From the NCBI GenBank assembly GCA_025350445.1, contig JANXXV010000775.1, positions 1 through 14,167 of the forward strand: a stretch of DNA of 14,167 nt. Direction: 5' to 3'. The translations under genes were made by a program, and so were the position numbers. This DNA comes from Bryobacteraceae bacterium (lineage in GTDB: Bacteria > Acidobacteriota > Terriglobia > Bryobacterales > Bryobacteraceae). Each line of letters begins with the position of its first letter. Within the stretch, counting starts at the first letter, position 1. This document shows positions 6,697 through 12,265 of the stretch, piece by piece. Under the pieces are notes generated by a model that was not told the DNA's origin, ran no database searches, and worked only from the letters and a program-made list of their open reading frames with translations.

Positions 6697-7274
6697 ACGG
6701 GGCCTCGATTGCATCGGCGGTTATTGGCGGAGTGTGTCCCGAAGCCTACTGCCCGCCTCAGGTGGTGTTGCTTCCAAATCCATGAGTAGCGATATTCGAT
6801 TTCCGGGCCATCCGGTTGGAAGGCCGCTTGCGGCCAACATGCCGCCATCTTGCAAGTGGGGCGCCTTGCAACTGGGGCGCCGCGAACGCTAGACTTTGCG
6901 AAACTTGTCTGCAGCGCCCTCGGTGTCGGTCATATAGCCTGGCGCGTGCAATATTCAGCGCAAGCCCGCCGGCGGCGATCGAATGAATCGGGATGAATTC
7001 ATAACGCAGCCCGGTGGCGCGGCCGTATCGCCGCCGTCCGCCCTGACACAACAAGAGACGGAGGCCTACGAACGAAGAACTTGTCATGGAAAGCGGGGGT
7101 AGCTAAAAACCACCGGCGTATCGCGCCTGTGTCCTAAAATCATGTCCGCGATTTGGCCAGGCACTCGGGATGGACGGAGCGGCCCCGGCCCCGCAGCCTG
7201 CCCGCGAGCTGGCGCCTGTGATCCGGGGAGCCGTCCAAAATGCATTTCAATGCGGTCCGGTTATTTTGCAGGCA
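6697..7274. other. Gene-free region between convergent genes
   Basis: About 580 nt between the ends of the HDOD gene and the acyl-CoA ligase gene. Short open frames exist on both strands (for example about 109 codons on the minus strand at 6758-7087), but their Arg/Gly/Pro-rich translations resemble no family and look like chance frames in GC-rich DNA. Visible structure is a small hairpin, GGCCG-CTTG-CGGCC (6822-6835), the tandem repeat at 6850-6881 and a 10-bp palindrome, AAATGCATTT (7238-7247). I see no clear intrinsic terminator, tRNA or gene remnant. Confidence 0.6.
6850..6881 (+). repeat. Two-copy 16-bp tandem repeat
   Basis: TTGCAAGTGGGGCGCC at 6850-6865 is followed without a gap by TTGCAACTGGGGCGCC at 6866-6881; they differ at one base. 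It lies in the gene-free stretch between two converging genes. It could be slippage or a small protein-binding site; nothing decides between them. Confidence 0.8.
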
Positions 7275-8732
7275 CTACGGTGTCTGTGCCTCCCAGCTTG
7301 GCAGCAGGTGTTTCTGAATCTTCCCCATTGCGTTGCGCGGAAGTTGCTCTACCGCTAGGAATCCGCGGGGTACTTTGAACGACGCTAGCTTTCGACGGCA
7401 TTCGGCTTCGATCGCCGCAACGTCGAAGGCCCCGTCCGCGACGAGGTACGCTACCGGGACTTCGCCCCGCAGACGATCCGGCACGCCAACCACAGCTACC
7501 TCTTTCACGCCGGGCTGTTCCTGGAGCAACTCTTCGATCTCCCGCGGGTAAATGTTGAAGCCGCCGGAAATGATCAGATCGCTCTTGCGGCCGCAGAGCG
7601 TATAGTAGCCATCCGGTGACCGAGTGGCTAAGTCGCCGCTACGGAAGTAGCCGTCGCGGAAAGCGGCCTGAGTTGCTTCCTCGCGCCTCCAATATCCGGT
7701 GAAAATGTTTGGACCTCTTAACGCCACTTCGCCCGTTGTTCCGTCGGGAACGGGGTGCCCATCCGCATCCAGCAGGCGGACAGAGATGCCGGGAAGCGGC
7801 AAGCCAACGCTACCGGGGCGGCGCTCACCGGTGTAGGGATTGCCGATGTTCATCAGTGTTTCGCTCATGCCATAGCGTTCGAGAATGGTGTGGCCGTAGC
7901 GCTCCCGGAACTCCTCCATCACGTGGGCCGGAAGCGGCGCCGAACCGGAGACAAACAGCCGCATGTCGCCTCCGATTTGCTGCGCTGTGTCCTTGGGAAT
8001 GTCGAGGAGGCGAACGTAAATCGTGGGGACTCCGAAGAAAAGCGTCGGCCGGAAATCGAGCATGGTCTCAGCTGCTGTCTGATATTCGAAGCGTTCCAGC
8101 AGGCGCATGAAGCAGCCGCTGGCCAGCCAGCAGTGAAGGCCGTTGCCCAGTGCATGGACGTGGAATAACGGGAGGGCGAGGAGAAAGCGGTCGGCCCCGG
8201 AAATCTGCCAACAGGTTAGGAGATTGATCGCGTTTGAGGCGAAATTGTTGTGCGTGAGGATTGCGCCTTTCGATGCACCTGTGGTGCCCGAGGTATAGAT
8301 AATACCTACCGGGTCGTCCCCGTCGAGCGTGACGGCGGGCCGGGCGGGTGGGAGTGTCCCGGCCGCTTCCGTGAGCTCGGCGGTGCGCCAGATTGGAACT
8401 GCGGCGGTAATTCCGGTCTCGGTGATGAGCGCGGAAGGCTCGGCATCAGCGAGGATATGCGCAATCTCGCGGTCCCGATACAGAATATTGATGGGCACGA
8501 AAACAATTCCGGTTTTCACGCAGGCCAGGAAGATGTCGATCAGCTCAATTGAGTTGGCCAGGTAGACGGAGAGCCGGTCGCCTTTGCGCAGGCCGCGATC
8601 GAGGAATAGCTGCGCCAGGCGGTTACTGCGATTGTCGACTTCGCCGAATGTATAAGTGCTTCCGCGAAATTCGAGGGCGGGCTTTTCGCGCCTTCCCAGA
8701 AAAGATAGATCGAAGAGGTGATTTAAGTTCAT
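7275..8732 (-). CDS. matB: AMP-forming acyl-CoA ligase, probably malonyl-CoA synthetase (MatB-like)
   Basis: ANL-superfamily ligase of 485 residues that activates a carboxylic acid through an acyl-AMP to its CoA thioester. All core motifs are present: P-loop YTSGTTGASKG (146-156), FHVHALGNGL (190-199), the adenine-side motif ERYGMSET (285-292), GYFRSGDL (361-368), the hinge region GRKSDLIISGGFNIYPREIE (381-400), and the C-terminal LPRNAMGKIQK with catalytic Lys471. The MatB-like stretches VPTIYVRLL (with Arg241, at the position recalled to bind the distal carboxylate), RLFVSGSAPL (258-267) and MNIGNPYTGERRPGSVGLPL (294-313) favour malonate or methylmalonate, as does the MatC-type carrier gene just upstream. 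A short-chain or aryl-CoA ligase is the alternative. Its ATG is 1 nt past the carrier stop, with no ribosome site, implying coupled translation. No malonyl-CoA decarboxylase (matA) gene is nearby. Confidence 0.82.
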   Translation of the reverse strand: MNLNHLFDLSFLGRREKPALEFRGSTYTFGEVDNRSNRLAQLFLDRGLRKGDRLSVYLANSIELIDIFLACVKTGIVFVPINILYRDREIAHILADAEPSALITETGITAAVPIWRTAELTEAAGTLPPARPAVTLDGDDPVGIIYTSGTTGASKGAILTHNNFASNAINLLTCWQISGADRFLLALPLFHVHALGNGLHCWLASGCFMRLLERFEYQTAAETMLDFRPTLFFGVPTIYVRLLDIPKDTAQQIGGDMRLFVSGSAPLPAHVMEEFRERYGHTILERYGMSETLMNIGNPYTGERRPGSVGLPLPGISVRLLDADGHPVPDGTTGEVALRGPNIFTGYWRREEATQAAFRDGYFRSGDLATRSPDGYYTLCGRKSDLIISGGFNIYPREIEELLQEQPGVKEVAVVGVPDRLRGEVPVAYLVADGAFDVAAIEAECRRKLASFKVPRGFLAVEQLPRNAMGKIQKHLLPSWEAQTP

Positions 8733-8733
8733 A

Positions 8734-9963
8734 TCAGAACATCAGGTAACAGACAACGGCGCCTACGACGGACATGGAAAGTCCCCAGGCTAACAGCTTG
8801 TTGAAGAGCTTCCGGTGATCTTCGCCGGCGGGCGCGGCGGCAAGGCACAATGCGCCAATGGTGGAGAGCGGCGAGACGTCTACCAGGTGGCCGCCGACGT
8901 TGATCGATGACGCGATGGCCATGGCGTCCGCGCCGCCGAGACGTTCCACCAGCCCGGGCACTGTAGGCAGAAACGCGGGCAGGATCACGCCGGAAGTGCT
9001 GGCGTAAACCGACACCAGTCCGGTGACGAATGCTACAACCGCGGTTACGGTGTGGCGCGTTGAGAATTTGGCTAGCATTGCAGTGAACAATTCCATGCCA
9101 CTGGTTTTTTCGAGTAGTGCGATGAGCACAGTGACGCCGCAGACCATCAGCACTACGCCCCACGGCATGCGGCGGATGGACTCTTTGTGATCGGCCGCTT
9201 GCAGAATGCAAAGAATGATTCCGCCGGCGAAGGCGCCCATGCCAACATTTACTTTGAAGAACACGACTGAGACTACGAGGACGGACACTAGCGCGATGGT
9301 GATCCAATGCGCTCTTTCGAATCCGGCGCCGGTCGAGTCCGCGCTGGCGTAGGAGAAGCGAAAGAGCTTCCAACCGCCCAGCAGGAAGTATCCGCCGAAG
9401 GCGACTACGGCATGGGCGAAAAGATTGTTTCTGTACGTGGTCCACTCCACTCCGGCCATGCCAATGCCGGCCATTAGGTTCGCGGCGATAATGCCTGTCG
9501 GGGCGAGGGGCGACAGGGCTCCGGCGTTGGCGCCATTGCCTACCATGATGGCCATCAGGAACGCAGGGATTCGGGCCTGGGACGCGACGCTCATGGCAAT
9601 TGGGGCTAGCAGTGCGGCGGTGGCAATGTTACCGGGTCCGATGGTGGCGAGCGCCGCGGCTACCACGAAGAACATTACCGGGATGAGCCCGGCGTTGCCG
9701 CGGCAGAGGCGAACTGCGTGATGGGCGAGTCGATCTAACGTGCCGTTTACTTGCGCTTGCGTAAAGAACAGCGTCACGCCGGTTAGCGTGAGGAATAACG
9801 ACACGGGAAAGCCGGCGATTACCTGATCCACCTTCATGCCGCCGATCAATACGCCGACGATCCACGCCAGGGCTACGGCCAAAACACCAACGTTGATCTC
9901 GGTGAAGCAACTGACGGCGATGGTGAGTAGCAGCGCCCCTAGAGACAGGTAGGCCAGGTTCAT
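8734..9963 (-). CDS. MatC-type dicarboxylate carrier (ion transporter superfamily)
   Basis: Polytopic inner-membrane transporter of 409 residues, probably cation-coupled uptake of malonate or a similar dicarboxylate. The first about 145 residues match my memory of the MatC N-terminal family: an INVGVLAVALAWIVG helix (23-37), GGMKVDQVIAGFPVSLFLTL (41-60) and QVNGTLDRLAHHAVRL (71-86). Two related re-entrant segments mark the two-fold repeat of this superfamily: GNGANAGALSPLAPTGII (142-159) and SSINVGGHLVDVSPLSTIGA (352-371). A polar loop (about 200-218) separates the two halves. The length is a little short for MatC (about 450 by recollection). Its ATG overlaps the TGA of the aldolase gene (ATGA), and its stop is 1 nt before the ligase ATG, so the three genes form one operon. 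Confidence 0.85.
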   Translation of the reverse strand: MNLAYLSLGALLLTIAVSCFTEINVGVLAVALAWIVGVLIGGMKVDQVIAGFPVSLFLTLTGVTLFFTQAQVNGTLDRLAHHAVRLCRGNAGLIPVMFFVVAAALATIGPGNIATAALLAPIAMSVASQARIPAFLMAIMVGNGANAGALSPLAPTGIIAANLMAGIGMAGVEWTTYRNNLFAHAVVAFGGYFLLGGWKLFRFSYASADSTGAGFERAHWITIALVSVLVVSVVFFKVNVGMGAFAGGIILCILQAADHKESIRRMPWGVVLMVCGVTVLIALLEKTSGMELFTAMLAKFSTRHTVTAVVAFVTGLVSVYASTSGVILPAFLPTVPGLVERLGGADAMAIASSINVGGHLVDVSPLSTIGALCLAAAPAGEDHRKLFNKLLAWGLSMSVVGAVVCYLMF

Positions 9964-11015
9964 CGCAGGCGATCCATTACCGGCCAGACTTCTTCTACAT
10001 TCTCGTCCCGGCAGGCGTAGATTCTGTCGTACAAGTTCACGGTCGGGTCGCAGTGGGGATGCAGGAATTCGATGCGGTCTCCCAGGCGCGGCTTCGTTGA
10101 GAAGCCTTCGAGATAGCCGAACTCATCGCCACCCCAGCGATAGGTGGAGCCAGGGAGATCGACCGCTTCCGGACCGTAGGAGCGATCGGTGGAGAAGGCT
10201 TTGAAGCCGCCGTCTACTGTGACGAAGGCGTCGTGGTTGGCGCTGATTACGGTTGTCAGGACGGTTAGGGCGCGACGGAAGCCGATGTCGAGACGGCGGT
10301 AGGCCAAATCCATTAGTGCATAAGAACCGGCCTGCAATTCAGTTACCTCGGGGATGTTGCTATCGATGTCCCAGGTGCCGGTGCTGCCGCCGGTGAGGAT
10401 GTCGGTACAGAGGCCTTTGCGGGACATGGTCCGGCGTGTTTCGGCGGCCATTTGAAAGCCTGTTTCGGAGACGCGGCGGCGCTCTTCATGGGTGTTCGCA
10501 TGGGAACCGAGGACCGAGTACGCTTGGGTGCCGCGGAGGTTCAGATTGGCGGCGCGGTCTACCGCTTCGGCAACCGCGAGCGCTTCTGCACCTGGGCGGG
10601 CTCCGGTTCGGTGGTCGCCGGGGTCGAGATCGATTAGGACGTCAATGATGCGGTTGTTCGTGCGGGCTGCTTCGCTGTACCAGTCGACTTGTTGGATGTG
10701 GTCAACCACTACCATGGCGCCGGTCTTCACGATGCGGGCCATCTTGCGCGGGTCGGCGATGGGGGACGTTAGCAGCAGATCGGTGATTCCTGCGTGGGCC
10801 ATCAGCTCGGCTTCAGGAACGGTGGCTACGCAGATGCCGGTGGACCCGGCGGCAAGTTGGCGCCTGGAGATTTCGACACACTTATGCGCTTTGGCGTGCG
10901 GGCGCAGGGCTTTGCCGGACGCCTTCGCGTGGGCAGCCATTTTCCGCAGGTTGGCGTGGAAGGCGTCAAGATCGAGCAGCAGCGCGGGCGTGGGAATTTG
11001 GCTTATGGTGAGCAA
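9960..11015 (-). CDS. PLP enzyme of the D-threonine aldolase / D-serine dehydratase (DSD1) family
   Basis: Fold-type III PLP enzyme of 351 residues with an alanine-racemase-like barrel and a C-terminal metal-binding domain. PTPALLLDLDAFHANLRKMA (8-27) opens the barrel; RPHAKAHK (38-45) carries the PLP lysine, Lys42; LTGGSTGTWD (207-216) is the phosphate-binding loop; VDGGFKAFSTD (267-277) follows. The metal motif reads HCDPTVN (321-327). D-threonine aldolases use His and Asp here, while D-serine dehydratases typically have His-x-Cys (both from memory), so an aldolase is favoured: D-threonine or another D-3-hydroxy amino acid to glycine plus an aldehyde. A hydroxyaspartate aldolase is also possible. 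The start must be TTG 11015: a TAA lies two codons upstream and the next Met is residue 26. It is the first gene of the operon and divergent from the aminotransferase. Confidence 0.85.
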   Translation of the reverse strand: MLTISQIPTPALLLDLDAFHANLRKMAAHAKASGKALRPHAKAHKCVEISRRQLAAGSTGICVATVPEAELMAHAGITDLLLTSPIADPRKMARIVKTGAMVVVDHIQQVDWYSEAARTNNRIIDVLIDLDPGDHRTGARPGAEALAVAEAVDRAANLNLRGTQAYSVLGSHANTHEERRRVSETGFQMAAETRRTMSRKGLCTDILTGGSTGTWDIDSNIPEVTELQAGSYALMDLAYRRLDIGFRRALTVLTTVISANHDAFVTVDGGFKAFSTDRSYGPEAVDLPGSTYRWGGDEFGYLEGFSTKPRLGDRIEFLHPHCDPTVNLYDRIYACRDENVEEVWPVMDRLR

Positions 11016-11020
11016 GGATT

Positions 11021-11050
11021 ATTAGAACCTTGCGGCGGAGGGTTAGTCAA
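11021..11050 (-). promoter_or_regulatory. Promoter for the aldolase-carrier-ligase operon
   Basis: On the minus strand, TTGACT (11050-11045) and TCTAAT (11026-11021) each match 5 of 6 sigma-70 consensus bases with an 18-nt spacer. The -10 box ends only 5 nt before the TTG start codon, so transcription would begin at or within a base or two of the codon, giving a leaderless or nearly leaderless mRNA. The -35 end lies 21 nt from the divergent aminotransferase ATG, so the two genes share this short regulatory gap. Confidence 0.5.
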
Positions 11051-11071
11051 CGCCTCTGATATTCTTCTTGC

Positions 11072-12265
11072 ATGCTTTCCATTTCCGATCGGCTCCTGGG
11101 GCTTCAGCCTACGGCGGTCAATGCGATCCTTGCGGAGGTGAAAGAGTTGCAGGCGCAAGGTAAGAAATTAGTGTCATTGATGCGCGGCGAACCCGATTTG
11201 CCCACTCCGGCGCATATCGTCGACGCCTGCGTCCGGGCAGCGCGCGATGGACGGACGGGCTATCCGGATAACCGCGGCGAAAAGGGGTTTCGCGAAGCAA
11301 TTGTGCAGAAGCTGGCGAGGGATAATCAGCTTTCGTACGATGCAGGCACGGAGGTGCTGGCGACTTCGGGCGCTACGTTCGGGATTTACGCGGCACTGAT
11401 GGCGTTGCTTAACAATGGGGATGAGGTGCTGCTGCCCGATCCGATTTATGATGCCTATCAGTCTCCGGTGCGATTGGCCGGGGGGCGGATCCGGACCGTT
11501 CGCGCGCGCATTGAAGGCGGGCGATTTGTTTTGCATGAAGAAGCGTTGGAAGCGGCTTGGACTCCCGCGGTGCGAGTGCTGTTGTTGAATACGCCATGGA
11601 ATCCGGTGGGCACCGTGCTCACCCGCGATGAGCTTATCGCCATCACGCGATTCTGCGAGCGGCGGAACGTGGTGCTCATTAGCGATGAGATCTACGAAAC
11701 GATTACTTATGACGATCACGTTCATGTTTCGCCGCTGTCCGTTGCGCCGGGATTGCGCGGCCGGTGCGTGATGGTGAACAGCCTGTCGAAGACCTATTCG
11801 ATGACGGGTTGGCGGGTTGGTTACTGCGCGGGTCCGGCTCCGTTGATTCAGGCGATGTTTTTGATTCTGGCGCAATCGAGCCGCGGGCCATCGACGTTCA
11901 TTCAAGACGCGGCAGCGGTGGCGCTGGCGGGGCCGCAGGATTGCGTGGCGGACATGCGGCGGGAGTACACTCTACGGCGGGCGCAGGTTCTGGAAGCTCT
12001 GGCCGGGATTCCGGCGGCGCGCGTGATAGCGCCGGAGGGTGGATTTTTTGCGATGGCGGATGCCCGTGGGTTGGGCGTGCCCAGTGCGGACATCCGGACA
12101 CGGCTGCTTCATGAGCATGGGGTGGTGGTAGTGCATGGTGCGGCTTATGGGCCGGGAGGCGAGGGTACGCTGCGAGTTTCCTTTGCGACGGGCGGCGATG
12201 CGCTGGCGCGCGGACTGGCGCAGTTGCGGGAAGGCTTGCTGCGCATTGGAGAGGCCCGTTCGTGA
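11072..12265 (+). CDS. Class I/II PLP-dependent aminotransferase (aspartate aminotransferase-like)
   Basis: Cytosolic fold-type I transaminase of 397 residues moving an amino group between an amino acid and a 2-oxo-acid. Visible elements: the substrate-loop motif RGEPDLPTP (38-46), GYPDNRGEKGFREAI (63-77), the cofactor loop TSGATFGIYAAL (98-109), NTPWNPVG with Asn177 (173-180), DEIYE with Asp205 and Tyr208, the PLP lysine Lys240 in SLSKTYSMTGWRVGY (237-251), and the carboxylate-binding Arg368 in LRVSFA. The SLSKTYSMTGWR type is that of the subgroup Ib aspartate/aromatic/prephenate aminotransferases; substrate cannot be fixed. ATG 11072 has no clear ribosome site. Its TGA overlaps the GTG of the next gene (GTGA), so the two are likely co-translated, and it is divergent from the aldolase operon. 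Confidence 0.9.
   Translation: MLSISDRLLGLQPTAVNAILAEVKELQAQGKKLVSLMRGEPDLPTPAHIVDACVRAARDGRTGYPDNRGEKGFREAIVQKLARDNQLSYDAGTEVLATSGATFGIYAALMALLNNGDEVLLPDPIYDAYQSPVRLAGGRIRTVRARIEGGRFVLHEEALEAAWTPAVRVLLLNTPWNPVGTVLTRDELIAITRFCERRNVVLISDEIYETITYDDHVHVSPLSVAPGLRGRCVMVNSLSKTYSMTGWRVGYCAGPAPLIQAMFLILAQSSRGPSTFIQDAAAVALAGPQDCVADMRREYTLRRAQVLEALAGIPAARVIAPEGGFFAMADARGLGVPSADIRTRLLHEHGVVVVHGAAYGPGGEGTLRVSFATGGDALARGLAQLREGLLRIGEARS

Noticed and set aside
6758..7087. Possible small gene (109 codons, minus strand) in the gene-free region
   Set aside because: Arg-rich translation, no recognisable fold or family, no ribosome site, and it crosses the tandem repeat.
8729..9445. Open frame of 238 codons on the minus strand in a second frame of the carrier gene
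   Set aside because: The overlapping frame encodes a clear membrane transporter with the MatC N-terminus. This frame is Arg/His-rich with no membrane segments or known motif.
11174..11905. Open frame of 243 codons on the minus strand opposite the aminotransferase
   Set aside because: The plus strand carries a full set of aminotransferase motifs. The antisense product is Arg/His/Gln-rich, as expected from reading GC-rich coding DNA backwards.
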